Shown: one piece after another, positions 26,676 to 36,951 of the stretch
Position numbering within the stretch: position 1 is the first letter of the stretch
How the letters are laid out: every line of letters begins with the position of its first letter
From: Beijerinckiaceae bacterium
Lineage (GTDB): Bacteria > Pseudomonadota > Alphaproteobacteria > Rhizobiales > Beijerinckiaceae
Direction of reading: 5' to 3'
Length of the DNA stretch: 64,000 nt
NCBI GenBank assembly: GCA_947454485.1
Contig: CANGJJ010000001.1
Location: 62,001-126,000, forward strand
Position numbers and translations under genes: made by a program
The notes under the pieces: generated by a model
Database searches by the model: none
What the model was told of the DNA's origin: nothing
What the model saw: only the letters and a program-made list of their open reading frames with translations

Positions 26676-28490
26676 TTATGGGGGAGAGTTCACAAACTCG
26701 AAGAGAAGGCTTGCGTCATCAGATGGCAAGGGTTTGAGCCAGATGGGGTTTTGCCCGTGCACCAGCTGAGCTGCAAAGCCTTCTGGCGCGGCCTCGATCA
26801 AGCGCTTGGTGGACAGGTCTTTGTGGCAGACAAACAAATAGCGAATATTAGCAGCCATGAGGGGCCCTTGCGCATCCTCGCTTGAGCCTAAAAACACATC
26901 ATACATCAGGCGATTGCCTTGATTGTTGCGATGATAGGGCGCGGCAACAACGCTATGCGGCGTGAGGGCCAGAAGATGCGCGCCCAGATCAATTGGCGCC
27001 AGAATAAGACCGCGCGGTAAAGCGCCGAGCTGTTGCAGGCTCTCATTGCGGCATTGCGCACCGGCTTGTCGGTAGAGCGCATCAGGATTGGGCTGGGTCT
27101 CAGGTCCGATGAGAATCCACATCAAGGCCATGAAGGGCAGTGTCGCGCAGATACCTGCACAGAGCCGCGTCAAATCGGTTTGATCGCGTAAGATCCGGCA
27201 CAAGCGATAGGCGGCCCATACACCGCCGAGCAACGCGAGCGGCATGAGATTGTTGAGCGAGCGGATCATATACAACAGGCTGAAGCAGCCCGCGATGCAC
27301 AGCGCCAAGACAATCATCAAACGAAAACGCGCCAGCCCCTCTTCGCGCGTAACACCGAAGCAAAGCGCCATCATGCCCAAAGCCCAGGGCATGACAGCAA
27401 AGCCCCATGCGCCGCTCTCTGTGGTGAGATAGGACAGAAGCGGGCGCGCCTCCGTCACATTGTTGAGCCATTGCGAGCGCACCACAGGGTCAAGCCCGTT
27501 GAACGGATCAATGAGGCAAGGCGCGTGCATCACCAAGGGCGAAAGCGCGATCAGGCCCGCGATACTGACGGCAATCAGCCGGTGGTGATATGTGGGCGCG
27601 CGCCATTGTGCGAAGATCTGCAGATCAAACAGATAAAGAGCAAGCACTGCGAGTGCACTCGAACAGGCAGCCTCAATATGTATCCGCGAGAGCGCATCGC
27701 AAGCCAGAACGCCCCAGCGCTCTTGCGGCTGAAAGAGAAGAAAGCTGATGATGAGCGAAGTGCTGAAGCTCAGCGCAAAGCCAATCATCGCGGCGCGTAT
27801 CTGCGAGCCCAGCACAATATAAGCGCATGGAAAGATCGCGCAGGCGATAAGAATGAAGGGCAGATTCTCCATCGCAATGGTGAGGCTGAGCGCTGCGCAT
27901 AGACCCGCGCACCAAGACAAAGTGGGGCGCTGTGGATCGCAGGAGATCAGCAATCCCCATGTCATGAAGACCAGGCAGACGATCTGCGGTGCGTGATGGT
28001 CAATATTGCCGGGCGAGAATTGCCCATACATGAAGCCTGACCCAAGCCCCAGCAGCAGTGCAGCGCCTGCGCCAAAATACCCCGCAATGGCTTGCCCGCA
28101 GAGGGCAAGGCCGGTGAGCAGCAAAAATTGCATCAAGAGCGGATAGGCGATCCGCATCAAGCGCTCGGCGCTCTCTACATCAAAGGCGAGGGAGAAGAGT
28201 TTGAAGAAGCCAGCGAGCGGCAGATCGATCAAGCGCGACCAATGCATCCACACATCTTGTGAGGGGCCAAGCCGATGCGCGCGCAGATCATACCAGCTCT
28301 GACCCGCCAGCCAGTCGCGCAGCTCCACCATGCGCATGGCATGATCGGTGTCGACATAGATGCCGCTCGACCAGACACTGAAAGCACCCGGCCAGCTCAT
28401 CGCAAACGAGATGAGAATGGCGACCCCGATCAACGGGGCCAGCCGCTGCGCCGACGCCGGCGCTAAAAAGGACTTCGAAAAAGAATTCAT
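26676..28490 (-). CDS. Large polytopic membrane protein, possible GT-C-type glycosyltransferase
   Basis: Starting at ATG 28490 (GGAG upstream), the product has 604 residues with about 11-13 hydrophobic helices. The first periplasmic loop has a DxD-like motif, YVDTDHAMRM (Asp47, Asp49), followed by a WSRLIDLPL segment, a pattern seen in GT-C lipid-linked sugar transferases. The C-terminal 130 residues form a soluble domain. No donor or acceptor genes lie nearby, so the substrate is unknown and the GT-C call is an inference from topology and the acidic motif. Confidence 0.6.
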   Translation of the reverse strand: MNSFSKSFLAPASAQRLAPLIGVAILISFAMSWPGAFSVWSSGIYVDTDHAMRMVELRDWLAGQSWYDLRAHRLGPSQDVWMHWSRLIDLPLAGFFKLFSLAFDVESAERLMRIAYPLLMQFLLLTGLALCGQAIAGYFGAGAALLLGLGSGFMYGQFSPGNIDHHAPQIVCLVFMTWGLLISCDPQRPTLSWCAGLCAALSLTIAMENLPFILIACAIFPCAYIVLGSQIRAAMIGFALSFSTSLIISFLLFQPQERWGVLACDALSRIHIEAACSSALAVLALYLFDLQIFAQWRAPTYHHRLIAVSIAGLIALSPLVMHAPCLIDPFNGLDPVVRSQWLNNVTEARPLLSYLTTESGAWGFAVMPWALGMMALCFGVTREEGLARFRLMIVLALCIAGCFSLLYMIRSLNNLMPLALLGGVWAAYRLCRILRDQTDLTRLCAGICATLPFMALMWILIGPETQPNPDALYRQAGAQCRNESLQQLGALPRGLILAPIDLGAHLLALTPHSVVAAPYHRNNQGNRLMYDVFLGSSEDAQGPLMAANIRYLFVCHKDLSTKRLIEAAPEGFAAQLVHGQNPIWLKPLPSDDASLLFEFVNSPP

Positions 28491-28546
28491 GAAAATCTCC
28501 AAGCGGAGATTAGCACGAAACTTTCATCAGGATAGTGCGTGAGGGC

Positions 28547-29341
28547 TTAGCCCTCGACGCTCTTCAAATCCTCAGGGCGGGGCATGGAGATGATATTATA
28601 GCCCGCATCCACAAAATGCACTTCCCCAGTCACGCCCGACGACAGGTCGGAGAGGAAATAGAGCGCAGAGCCGCCCACATCCTCAATTGTCACCGCGCGG
28701 CGGAGCGGCGCATGTTCACGCTGGAAGGCGAACATCGCGCGCGCATCACCGATGCCAGCACCCGCAAGTGTGCGGATCGGGCCAGCGGAGATCGCATTGA
28801 CGCGGATATTCTGGGGGCCCAGATCGCTGGCGATATAGCGCACGCTGGCCTCAAGAGCCGCCTTGGCAACGCCCATGACATTGTAGTTGGGCATGACGCG
28901 CGTGGCGCCACCAAAGGTCAGCGTCAACAAGGAGCCACCCTTGGTCATCAATTTAGCGGCGCGCTGCGCCACTTCAGTGAAGGAGTAGCAAGAGATGACC
29001 ATGGTGCGCGAAAAATTCTCGCGTGTGGTCTGCTCGATATAACGGCCCTTCAGCTCGTTCTTGTCCGAGAAGCCGACAGCATGAACGACGAAGTCGAGGC
29101 TGCCCCAGCGCGCTTCCAAATCATTGAAGACCGCATCCACGCTGGCAATGTCTTCCACATCGCAAGGCAGGACGATATCCGATCCGATGGATTCTGCGAG
29201 CGGCTTGACGCGCTTGCCCAAGGCCTCACCCTGATAGGTGAAGGCCAGTTGCGCGCCCTGATCGGCAGCGGCTTTCGCGATACCCCAAGCAATGGAGTGG
29301 TCATTCGCCACGCCCATGATGAGGCCGCGTTTTCCCTTCAT
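28547..29341 (-). CDS. fabI: Enoyl-[acyl-carrier-protein] reductase (NADH)
   Basis: FabI reduces enoyl-ACP in each round of fatty acid elongation. Starting at ATG 29341 gives 264 residues; GTG 29347 is also possible. It has the nucleotide motif GLIMGVANDHSIAWGIAKA, the catalytic Tyr and Lys spaced by six residues in YNVMGVAK, and the family loop PIRTLAGAGIGD. It ends the fabA-fabB-fabI unit, an order shared by many Hyphomicrobiales, though a 130-bp gap separates it from fabB. Confidence 0.96.
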   Translation of the reverse strand: MKGKRGLIMGVANDHSIAWGIAKAAADQGAQLAFTYQGEALGKRVKPLAESIGSDIVLPCDVEDIASVDAVFNDLEARWGSLDFVVHAVGFSDKNELKGRYIEQTTRENFSRTMVISCYSFTEVAQRAAKLMTKGGSLLTLTFGGATRVMPNYNVMGVAKAALEASVRYIASDLGPQNIRVNAISAGPIRTLAGAGIGDARAMFAFQREHAPLRRAVTIEDVGGSALYFLSDLSSGVTGEVHFVDAGYNIISMPRPEDLKSVEG

Positions 29342-29474
29342 CAACACGATGATTATCCCCTCGCGCAAAGTAACCGTGGCAGCAAAATCGTCGACATTGC
29401 GCCACGGATAAAGTCACAAATCATTTCAGATCGTGACAGTCTCAGGCTGCTGTACGCGGCAGCAGCCTGCCAGA

Positions 29475-30692
29475 TCAAAGGTCGATATGCTTCATGACCA
29501 GTGTGGCATTGGTGCCGCCAAAGCCGAATGAATTCGACAAAACGGTGCCAAGTTTCACATTGTCCTGACGCTTGCGAATGATGGGCATATCCGCGAAAGC
29601 AGGGTCAAGTTCCTGAATATTCGCGCTTTCGCAAATGAATCCGCCCTGCAACATGATCAGCGAATAGATCGCCTCCTGCACGCCAGCCGCGCCGAGCGAA
29701 TGGCCCGTCAGCGATTTGGTGGCAGAAATGGGGGGCACCTTGTCGCCGAACACCGCACGGATAGCCTCGATTTCCTTGAGGTCACCAATGGGCGTCGAGG
29801 TTGCATGCGGATTGATATAATCAATCGGCGTCTTCACCGTGGAGAGGGCCTGACGCATGCAGCGCATTGCGCCCTCGCCCGAGGGCGCAACCATGTCATA
29901 GCCGTCAGACGTCGCGCCATAGCCGGTGATTTCGGCATAGATCTTCGCGCCGCGCGCTTTGGCATGTTCATATTCTTCGAGAACCAGAACACCCGCGCCG
30001 CCTGCGATCACGAAACCATCGCGGGTCTTGTCATAAGCGCGCGAGGCCGTGCCGGGCGTGTCGTTATAGCTCGATGACATGGCACCCATCGCATCGAAGA
30101 GCACCGACAAAGTCCAGTCGAGTTCTTCGCAGCCGCCAGCAAACATCACATCCTGCTTGCCCCACTGGATCATCTCTGCCGCATTGCCGATGCAATGGGC
30201 TGAGGTCGAGCAGGCTGAAGAGATCGAATAATTCACGCCGCGAATCTTGAACCAGGTCGCCAGCGTCGCAGACGCCGTTGAGGACATGGCTTTGGGGACC
30301 GCGAAGGGACCGACGCGCTTGGGGCCTTTGGTGCGGGTGATGTCAGCCGCCTCAACGAGCGTGCGCGCGGAAGGACCACCAGAGCCCATGATGATGCCGG
30401 TGCGGTCATTGGAGATGTCTTTCTCCTCAAGACCGGAATCGGCAATCGCCTGTTCCATGGCAACGTGATTCCACGCTGTGCCACCGCCATGAAAGCGCAT
30501 GGCTCTGCGGTCCACGACCTCTTCGGCATTGAGCGTTGGCTCGCCATGCACCTGACAGCGGAATCCCAGTTCCGCATATTTGTCGGCGCGCACGATGCCG
30601 GGCTTGGCGGCACGCAGCGAGGCTTCCACTTCCTGAACATTGTTACCGATGGAGGATACGATCCCCATGCCGGTGACGACGACGCGCCTCAT
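29475..30692 (-). CDS. fabB: 3-oxoacyl-[acyl-carrier-protein] synthase I
   Basis: The 405-residue condensing enzyme extends unsaturated acyl-ACPs. It has the nucleophile Cys161 in [10 protein letters not shown], first histidine in [12 protein letters not shown], and Lys/His in [13 protein letters not shown]. It lies 53 bp after fabA on the same strand and works with FabA in the anaerobic unsaturated fatty acid route. Size and start ([10 protein letters not shown]) are standard. Confidence 0.97.
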   Translation of the reverse strand: MRRVVVTGMGIVSSIGNNVQEVEASLRAAKPGIVRADKYAELGFRCQVHGEPTLNAEEVVDRRAMRFHGGGTAWNHVAMEQAIADSGLEEKDISNDRTGIIMGSGGPSARTLVEAADITRTKGPKRVGPFAVPKAMSSTASATLATWFKIRGVNYSISSACSTSAHCIGNAAEMIQWGKQDVMFAGGCEELDWTLSVLFDAMGAMSSSYNDTPGTASRAYDKTRDGFVIAGGAGVLVLEEYEHAKARGAKIYAEITGYGATSDGYDMVAPSGEGAMRCMRQALSTVKTPIDYINPHATSTPIGDLKEIEAIRAVFGDKVPPISATKSLTGHSLGAAGVQEAIYSLIMLQGGFICESANIQELDPAFADMPIIRKRQDNVKLGTVLSNSFGFGGTNATLVMKHIDL

Positions 30693-30745
30693 TCTACTCT
30701 CCCGCTTGCCCTGCTGTGCAGACTGTTATGCGTTCGGCTTTCGCC

Positions 30746-31267
30746 TCAGCCCGGTGTTGAGCCGGGCTGAAACAAACCAACGCGCAGATCCTTGGCTTCA
30801 TAAATGCGCGTGCCATCGGCCTCAACGAAGCCATCAGCAATGCCCAGCACCAGCTTGGTGCGGAACACGCGCTTGAAGTCGATTCCGTAAACGACTTTCT
30901 TGACCTCAGGCAGCACCTGACCGGTGAACTTCACTTCACCAACGCCCAAGGCGCGACCGCGACCGGGCGAGCCCAGCCAGCCAAGATAAAAGCCACAGAG
31001 CTGCCACAGCGCATCAAGGCCAAGGCAGCCCGGCATGACGGGGTCGCCCTGAAAATGGCAGCCGAAAAACCAGAGGTCCGGCTTGATGTCGAATTCCGCG
31101 CGAATGATGCCTTTGTTATTGGCACCGCCCGTCTCCGAAATTTCGGTGATGCGATCGAACATCAACATTGGAGGCAAGGGCAACTGTGCGTTGCCAGGTC
31201 CAAAGAGTTCGCCGCGACCGCAGGCGAGCAAATCTTCATATCCAAAGCTCGAGCGCCGTTCGCTCAT
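30746..31267 (-). CDS. fabA: 3-hydroxydecanoyl-[ACP] dehydratase/isomerase
   Basis: FabA dehydrates 3-hydroxydecanoyl-ACP and isomerises trans-2 to cis-3 decenoyl-ACP, starting unsaturated fatty acid synthesis. The 173-residue product starts at ATG 31267 (AAGGA upstream); an open frame runs 57 codons further but lacks homology. Active-site His71 lies in [14 protein letters not shown], with Asp85 in CLGLDALWQ. It leads the fab operon. No irr/fur gene is next to it, unlike in many rhizobia. Confidence 0.97.
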   Translation of the reverse strand: MSERRSSFGYEDLLACGRGELFGPGNAQLPLPPMLMFDRITEISETGGANNKGIIRAEFDIKPDLWFFGCHFQGDPVMPGCLGLDALWQLCGFYLGWLGSPGRGRALGVGEVKFTGQVLPEVKKVVYGIDFKRVFRTKLVLGIADGFVEADGTRIYEAKDLRVGLFQPGSTPG

Positions 31268-31407
31268 CACGATCCTTCGCTTTCCAAGTGTGCGCCCCAA
31301 TTGGGCCGCCTGCCATTCCTCGCGCCTTCTAACATAGGCGCGGGGGCACTCAAAGCGCCTGTAAGGCCTGTTTTGAGGGATGCGCCGAAAGGCGAAGATG
31401 CCCCGCC

Positions 31408-31977
31408 CTAGAGGGGCTCTTCGGGATAAACGCCCCACATGTCGCCTTGGGGCAGAAAACCATCAAAACCATCGCCATGAACCCGGCACCAGCCAGCAGC
31501 GCAGCTCTTGATATTGACCAGAACGCCCGCCTGCAGCTTGGCCACGATCTCCGTTGAGCCAGCCTTGGCAAAGAGGGGCAGAACCTCATTGCGCCGCCAG
31601 GGGGCGATGAGGGCGGTGCGGCGGCCCGAAAGCAACGAGGCCAGCACCCAGCCTTCGCCGCCTTCGGAGTCGCGAATGCGGCGCCAAGTATCTGATTCTG
31701 CAACGATTTCTACGGGAAGGCCGGCCCGTTGGAAGATCCAGGCCGTCTCATGGAGCTTGGTCGGCCCCATGCGGACATTGGTCTTGTCATAACGCAAGCT
31801 GGCAAAACGGGGCAGTTTCAGCCCTGTGACGGGGCCGATTTGCTCCCCGGCGGCGCGGGCGGGCGCCACTAGCGGAAAGGCCAAAAGCCACAGGACGAGC
31901 GCCACAAGGCCACTGATGAGCACTCGCTGGCGCGCGCGCTGTTCCGAGACGATTCGTTGCCCTCGGCCCATACGCAT
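31408..31977 (-). CDS. Exported protein with two bacterial SH3-like domains
   Basis: Starting at ATG 31977 gives 189 residues; the frame is open to 32634 but that part is antisense to another gene and lacks signal. An N-terminal membrane/signal segment (about residues 20-42) is followed by SH3-like domain one ([18 protein letters not shown] to [11 protein letters not shown]) and domain two ([20 protein letters not shown] to [12 protein letters not shown]). Such domains often bind peptidoglycan peptides. It is divergent from the hydroxyacid dehydrogenase gene. Function is unknown beyond a likely envelope role. Confidence 0.82.
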   Translation of the reverse strand: MRMGRGQRIVSEQRARQRVLISGLVALVLWLLAFPLVAPARAAGEQIGPVTGLKLPRFASLRYDKTNVRMGPTKLHETAWIFQRAGLPVEIVAESDTWRRIRDSEGGEGWVLASLLSGRRTALIAPWRRNEVLPLFAKAGSTEIVAKLQAGVLVNIKSCAAGWCRVHGDGFDGFLPQGDMWGVYPEEPL

Positions 31978-32152
31978 CAACAGGAAACTCCAACTGGCAT
32001 CACGCCGACCATCGTCGCCTTTCTGCGGAAGAGGCCTTCTGTTAGGAAGGGGGACGAGCGGCGCGGCTGCGTCTTCTTGTGGCCCGATGCGGGTTAACGA
32101 GGGGTGAACAGATGCGCTGATCGCGACGCGGTCTCTTACACAAGGTTTTGAG

Positions 32153-33148
32153 ATGGTGAGGAAAAGGCCTCTGGTGGTCGTGACGCGCAAACTCCCCGAG
32201 GTCGTTGAGACCCGGATGTGCGAACTATTCGACACGCGTCTCAATGAGACGGATGCACCCATGAGCGGTGTCGATTTGGCTGAAGCCATGTCGAGCGCGG
32301 ATGTTCTGGTGCCAACCGTCACCGACCGCATTGATCGCAAATTGATCGAAGGCGCGGGCGAGCGGCTGAAGCTGATCGCCAATTTCGGCAATGGCGTCGA
32401 CAATATTGATGTGGCCGCTGCCATTGAGCGCGGCATCACCGTCACCAATACGCCCGGCGTTCTGACCGAAGACACAGCTGACATGACCATGGCGCTGATT
32501 CTCTCGGTTGCGCGCCGTATCGTTGAGGGCGCCTCAGTGATTCCCTCGGGCGAATGGGGTGGCTGGTCGCCCACCTGGATGCTGGGCAGTCGCATCACGG
32601 GCAAGCGCCTTGGCATTATCGGCATGGGCCGCATTGGTCAGGCTGTGGCGCGCCGTGCCAAAGCCTTCGGCCTGTCGATCCATTATCACAATCGCCGCCG
32701 CGTGGCCGCCTCCATCGAAGAGCAATTGGAGGCCACTTATTGGGAGAGCCTCGATCAGATGCTCGCGCGGATGGATATTGTGTCGGTCAATTGCCCGCAT
32801 ACGCCGGGCACCTATCACCTCTTGTCAGCGCGCCGCCTGAAGCTGATGCGCCCGACCACAATCCTTGTGAATACGGCGCGTGGTGAAATTATCGACACGG
32901 CTGCTTTGGTTCAGATGCTGGAGCGCAACGAGCTCGCAGGCGCAGGTCTTGATGTGTTCGAACATGAACCGGCTGTGCCGACCAAGCTCGTGCGATTGGC
33001 CAAGGCTGGCAAAGTGACTTTGCTGCCGCATATGGGCTCTGCCACACAGGAAGGGCGCATCGACATGGGCGAGAAAGTCATCGTCAATGTGAAGGCCTTC
33101 CTCGACGGGCATCGTCCGCCCGATCGTGTTCTGCCCAGCATGCTCTAA
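32153..33148 (+). CDS. D-2-hydroxyacid dehydrogenase (glyoxylate/hydroxypyruvate reductase type)
   Basis: The 331-residue NAD(P)-dependent enzyme has the substrate loop NFGNGVDNIDV, Rossmann motif GIIGMGRIGQAVARRAKAFG, catalytic Arg in NTARGEIID, Glu in DVFEHEP and His in LLPHMGSAT. The sequence is close to GyaR-like enzymes that reduce glyoxylate or hydroxypyruvate. Its stop overlaps that of mepA on the opposite strand by two bases. The precise substrate is not decided by the sequence. Confidence 0.93.
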   Translation: MVRKRPLVVVTRKLPEVVETRMCELFDTRLNETDAPMSGVDLAEAMSSADVLVPTVTDRIDRKLIEGAGERLKLIANFGNGVDNIDVAAAIERGITVTNTPGVLTEDTADMTMALILSVARRIVEGASVIPSGEWGGWSPTWMLGSRITGKRLGIIGMGRIGQAVARRAKAFGLSIHYHNRRRVAASIEEQLEATYWESLDQMLARMDIVSVNCPHTPGTYHLLSARRLKLMRPTTILVNTARGEIIDTAALVQMLERNELAGAGLDVFEHEPAVPTKLVRLAKAGKVTLLPHMGSATQEGRIDMGEKVIVNVKAFLDGHRPPDRVLPSML

Positions 33149-34068
33149 GGCGCGTTCAGCACCGCGCGACATTCCTTCGGCAGAGCCGCCAGCGTCATGG
33201 GCGCAGGCGGCTTTGTCACAGGCTTCGGCTTGGGGTGCAAAACTTCGTCGCTAAACCACCACGCCAAGCTCGCATCACATCCATCGCCCTGAGGCACCGC
33301 ATCTTGCCGTGTGCAGCTTGCTTCGCCCGCCGGACAATTCAGGCGGATGTGGAAATGATAATCATGCCCATACATGGGGCGAATTTTTGAGAGCCAGTCA
33401 CGATCCCCGCGCGCATCGCGGCAGATGGCTTTTTTGATCGCAGGATTGACGAAGATGCGCTGCACCTGCGGTTTTTCAGCCACCGCCTGCAGCATGGTCA
33501 AATGACGCGGCGTCCAGCTTGTCTCATCAATATCGAGCCTGTCCTGACGCACGACCAAGAGCGAGGGCATTTCCTCGCGCTCTTGCAAGGAGAGGCGGCG
33601 CTCGGGCATGGGGCGCAGCCAAATATCTGCATCAAGTCCGCTTTGATGCGAGGCATGGCCCGTGCGCATTGGTCCACCGCGCGGCTGCGCCATATCGCCT
33701 ACCAAAAGCCCCGGCCAGATATTCTGCGCCCGCAATTCGCGCGCTGTGGACGCGAGGAAATCAACCAGAACGGGATGGCCCCAATTGCGATTGCGCGATA
33801 GGCGCATCACCTGCCAGGCATTGCCATCAATGGGCAGTTGCTGCGCGCCAGACACGCAGCCCTTGGCATAAAAGCCGATGACTTGCGCAGGCCCTTGTGA
33901 GGGGGCCCTTTTGCGGCCGAACAATTCTTTGGCAGGCGTTGCAGGATCATCAGGATTGGCCAGCGGCGGCAAAGTCGCAGGCGTTACTGTGCCGCGATCT
34001 TGCGCCTGCGCCGCCAAAGCGAGCCAGGGGAGCAGTGCCAGTGACAAAAAAGCGCGAGATCGGCTCAT
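33145..34068 (-). CDS. mepA: Penicillin-insensitive murein endopeptidase
   Basis: The 307-residue protein has a signal peptide (ending LAAQAQ) and the LAS-peptidase metal site in MRTGHASHQSGLDADIWL, with a second metal histidine in MYGHDYHFHIRLNCP. MepA cleaves D-Ala-meso-DAP cross-links in peptidoglycan. Cysteines flanking the core (VSGAQ region and the C-terminal CP and CT) could form disulphides, as in E. coli MepA. A Pro/Lys-rich linker near the C-terminus is family-typical. Confidence 0.93.
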   Translation of the reverse strand: MSRSRAFLSLALLPWLALAAQAQDRGTVTPATLPPLANPDDPATPAKELFGRKRAPSQGPAQVIGFYAKGCVSGAQQLPIDGNAWQVMRLSRNRNWGHPVLVDFLASTARELRAQNIWPGLLVGDMAQPRGGPMRTGHASHQSGLDADIWLRPMPERRLSLQEREEMPSLLVVRQDRLDIDETSWTPRHLTMLQAVAEKPQVQRIFVNPAIKKAICRDARGDRDWLSKIRPMYGHDYHFHIRLNCPAGEASCTRQDAVPQGDGCDASLAWWFSDEVLHPKPKPVTKPPAPMTLAALPKECRAVLNAP

Positions 34069-34098
34069 AGGTCCAGCAGTGCGATGGGGGTTTCGTCT

Positions 34099-34962
34099 CT
34101 AGTCAGCAAAGACGATGGTGCGCTTGCCGTTGAGCATCACGCGATCATCAAGATGATGGCGCAGCGCGCGCGCCAAAACGCGGCGCTCAATGTCGCGACC
34201 CTTGCGCACCAGATCGTCAGGCGTATCGCGATGGGTGATGCGCTCGACATCCTGCTCGATGATCGGGCCTTCATCGAGATCGGCCGTCACATAATGCGCG
34301 GTTGCGCCAATCAGCTTCACACCGCGACGATGTGCCTGCGTATAGGGATTGGCACCTTTGAAGCCGGGCAGGAAGGAGTGATGGATATTGATGCAGCGTC
34401 CCGCAAGTTTGGCGCTCAACCCATCTGACAGGATTTGCATATAGCGCGCCAGCACCACGACATCTGTCTTGGTTGAGCGAATGAGATCCCACAGCTGGTT
34501 CTCTTGCTCGAATTTGGTGTCTTTGGTGACGGGCAGATAATGGAAAGGCGCACCATCAAAGTCGTGATGCGCATAGGTCTCACGCGCATGATTGCCGACG
34601 ATGGCCGCAATATCCATATTCAATTCGCCTGTGCGCCAGCGGTAGAGCAAATCGGCGAGGCAATGGTCAAAGCGCGAGACAAGGATCATGACGCGCTTCT
34701 TGTCTGCGCGCGCCCGCATGCTCCAGGTCATCGAGAAGCGCTTGGCCAGCGGCTCATAGCCTGCGAGCACCTTGTCATAGTCAGGCACGCGGTCAAAGAC
34801 GATGCGGCAGAAAAAGGTGGTCGTGTCGGTGTCGTCATATTGCTGCGCATCAAGAATGTTGCAGCCATGCTCGAACAGATAGGTCGAGACAGCCGCGACA
34901 ATGCCCGGTTGGTTCGGGCAGGAGAAGGCAAGCACATATTGAGCAGGCACGCCGGACATCAC
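34099..34962 (-). CDS. purU: Formyltetrahydrofolate deformylase
   Basis: The 287-residue PurU hydrolyses 10-formyl-THF to formate and THF, balancing one-carbon units. An N-terminal ACT domain ([20 protein letters not shown] to [10 protein letters not shown]) covers about residues 1-85. The catalytic formyl hydrolase core carries [20 protein letters not shown] and [20 protein letters not shown] with the essential His and Asp. Size matches the family. It is transcribed towards mepA and is not in an obvious folate operon. Confidence 0.95.
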   Translation of the reverse strand: MMSGVPAQYVLAFSCPNQPGIVAAVSTYLFEHGCNILDAQQYDDTDTTTFFCRIVFDRVPDYDKVLAGYEPLAKRFSMTWSMRARADKKRVMILVSRFDHCLADLLYRWRTGELNMDIAAIVGNHARETYAHHDFDGAPFHYLPVTKDTKFEQENQLWDLIRSTKTDVVVLARYMQILSDGLSAKLAGRCINIHHSFLPGFKGANPYTQAHRRGVKLIGATAHYVTADLDEGPIIEQDVERITHRDTPDDLVRKGRDIERRVLARALRHHLDDRVMLNGKRTIVFAD

Positions 34963-35072
34963 ATTTTCCTTAAATCAACCCGCGCGGTTTTGGCACGCAG
35001 GGGCAAGATCGGCAAGGGTCGCGTCAATCCTAACAGGCTGAACGCTTGCCCACTGAAGGCCTGCAAATATGG

Positions 35073-35735
35073 TTAAAAGCCGCATGAATGGGCGAGCGCC
35101 CCAAAGTCAGTCTCATGGCGGCGCAGGGCAATGACCGGAATGGGCTGACAAAAGGCGGCGGTCTCGCGCTGCGCATCACCCAGTGCCACGCTTGAGCCCT
35201 CTGTCTCATTCATCGCAATGGCGGCGACGCGAATGCCCTTGGCGCGCAGTGCTTCCAGCGCTGTCAGAGTATGGCTGATGGACCCCAGATAGGAGCCCGC
35301 TACCAGCAGAACATCAGCCTTGAGGGCCGCCACAAGATCAAGACAGGTCGCGCCCTCTGCGATGGGCGACATGATGCCGCCTGCGCCTTCAATCAGCACA
35401 AGCCCCTCTTGCGCCTGCTGTGCTTGGCAGGCGGCAATCAGATCTGCGAGTTCGAGGCGGCGGCCCTCAAGCCGCGCAGCCATGCTGGGTGCGAGCGGCG
35501 CGCGGAACTGAAAAGGCGACATGTTATCCAGCCGCGCGCGCGTCACCTCTTCGCCCATGGCCTCGATGAGAAGGGCAGGGTCGCTCCCCGCCGGCGCATC
35601 AGGATCAAAACCGCTGACAACGGGTTTGAAGCCGCGCGCTTTGAGATGATGCGCGCGCCAATGACGCAGCAGGCCTGCACTGATGAAGGTCTTGCCCGCA
35701 TCAGTGCCGGTGGCCGTGACGAAGATCACGCTCAT
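35073..35735 (-). CDS. bioD: Dethiobiotin synthetase
   Basis: BioD closes the ureido ring of dethiobiotin from DAPA with ATP and CO2. The 220-residue protein has the P-loop TGTDAGKT (about residues 9-16), KPVVSGFDPDA, and EGAGGIMSPIAEGATCLDL. Its start overlaps the bioF stop by 4 nt, so it is translationally coupled to bioF and transcribed leftwards from the biotin divergon. Confidence 0.95.
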   Translation of the reverse strand: MSVIFVTATGTDAGKTFISAGLLRHWRAHHLKARGFKPVVSGFDPDAPAGSDPALLIEAMGEEVTRARLDNMSPFQFRAPLAPSMAARLEGRRLELADLIAACQAQQAQEGLVLIEGAGGIMSPIAEGATCLDLVAALKADVLLVAGSYLGSISHTLTALEALRAKGIRVAAIAMNETEGSSVALGDAQRETAAFCQPIPVIALRRHETDFGALAHSCGF

Positions 35736-36877
35736 GCCTGCGCCTCCAAAGCGCGGCGCAGTGCGCTCGCCAAGCTGCGAATATCCTCATCCTCATGTGC
35801 AGCAGAAAAAGTGATGCGCAGACGCGATGTGCCAAGCGGGACGGTCGGGGGGCGAATGGCCCCCACCAGAAAACCCTCATCCGCAAGCGCGCGTGACAAA
35901 GCAACAGCACGCGTCGCATCGCCCACAATCACCGGCACAATCGAGCTTGTGGCCTGAGGTAAATCCATCAGCTGCGTGAAGAGCTGGGCCTTGCGCAAAG
36001 GCTCTGCGACGCGCTGAGGTTCATGTTCGACAATCTCAAGCGCTGCAAGGGCAGCGGCAACACTCGCAGGCGGCAGGCCTGTTGAATAGACAAGCGTGCG
36101 CGCACGGGTTTTGAGATAATCAACCACAGGCTTGCTGGCGCAGACATAGCCGCCATAACTGCCGAGCGCTTTGGAGAGTGTGCCCATCTGCAAAGGCACA
36201 TCATGGCCATGGGCCGCACCGCGCCCCTCATTGATGACGCCGATGCCATGGGCATCATCGACCAAGAGCCATGAGTCATGCGCGCTGCAGGTGGCGAGCA
36301 AATCACCGACGGGGGCAAGATCACCATCCATCGAGAAGACACCATCGGTCGCCACGATACAGTGGGGATGTTCATGCCGATGCGCTTGCAGCAAAGCGCG
36401 CAGATGGTCGACATCATTATGCGCAAAGGTGAGCACGCGCGCGCCCGACAGTTTCGCACCGCTCCACAGGCTCGAATGAACAAGCTCATCGAGCAGCACA
36501 AGATCATTGGCCCCTGCGAAAGTCGCCAGAATGCCCATATTGGCAAGATAGCCCGAGCCGAAGATGCAGCAGGCCTGCGCGCCTTTGAAGGCCGCGAGCC
36601 GCGCCTCCAATTCGCCCAGCAAAGGATGATCGCCCGTGACGAGCCTTGAGGCTGCGGCCCCCGCGCCATGGGCCCTCAGCGCCTCTTGCGCGGCCTGAAC
36701 CAGGCGGGGGTCATGGGCGAGGCCCAGATAGTCGTTGCAGGAGAAGCTGACGAGGCGGCGGCCCTCGCGCCACAGATGCACGCCATCCTCGCGCCGCGTC
36801 GGCACGAGGACGCGCCGCAGGTTGCGCCCCTCGAGGGCGGCGAGCTTGCGCTCTGCATAGGCGTCGAGGCTGTCCAT
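35732..36877 (-). CDS. bioF: 8-amino-7-oxononanoate synthase
   Basis: BioF condenses pimeloyl-ACP with alanine in a PLP-dependent step. The start is ATG 36877 (381 residues); the frame extends through bioB on the other strand only as an antisense open frame. Landmarks are SFSCNDYLGLAHDPRL, GSGYLANMGILA, LLVDDAHGIGV and the PLP lysine in GTLSKALGSYGG. It is the first gene of the leftward biotin unit, followed by bioD. Confidence 0.96.
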   Translation of the reverse strand: MDSLDAYAERKLAALEGRNLRRVLVPTRREDGVHLWREGRRLVSFSCNDYLGLAHDPRLVQAAQEALRAHGAGAAASRLVTGDHPLLGELEARLAAFKGAQACCIFGSGYLANMGILATFAGANDLVLLDELVHSSLWSGAKLSGARVLTFAHNDVDHLRALLQAHRHEHPHCIVATDGVFSMDGDLAPVGDLLATCSAHDSWLLVDDAHGIGVINEGRGAAHGHDVPLQMGTLSKALGSYGGYVCASKPVVDYLKTRARTLVYSTGLPPASVAAALAALEIVEHEPQRVAEPLRKAQLFTQLMDLPQATSSIVPVIVGDATRAVALSRALADEGFLVGAIRPPTVPLGTSRLRITFSAAHEDEDIRSLASALRRALEAQA

Positions 36878-36904
36878 CTCTCGTCCAAAGGTCGGAGGCA
36901 GGGG

Positions 36905-36942
36905 CTTTAGGGCCGCCTGCGCTTGCCCGGGGGACCCTAAAG
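36905..36942. promoter_or_regulatory. 8-bp inverted repeat in the bioF-bioB divergent promoter region
   Basis: CTTTAGGG (36905-36912) and CCCTAAAG (36935-36942) are a perfect inverted repeat 22 nt apart, in the 99-bp gap between the bioF and bioB starts. It could bind a dimeric regulator spanning two turns. It is not the BioR box (TTATCTATAA-like) known in many alphaproteobacteria. Confidence 0.4.
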
Positions 36943-36951
36943 AGGCATATA
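36923..36951 (+). promoter_or_regulatory. Putative bioB promoter
   Basis: TTGCCC (36923-36928) and CATATA (36946-36951) are 17 nt apart, with the start codon 25 bp downstream. The right half of the inverted repeat falls between the boxes, so a bound regulator could occlude polymerase. Confidence 0.4.

Noticed and set aside
31978-32634. N-terminal extension of the SH3-domain protein
   Set aside because: It runs antisense to the hydroxyacid dehydrogenase gene; a good signal segment begins at 31977.
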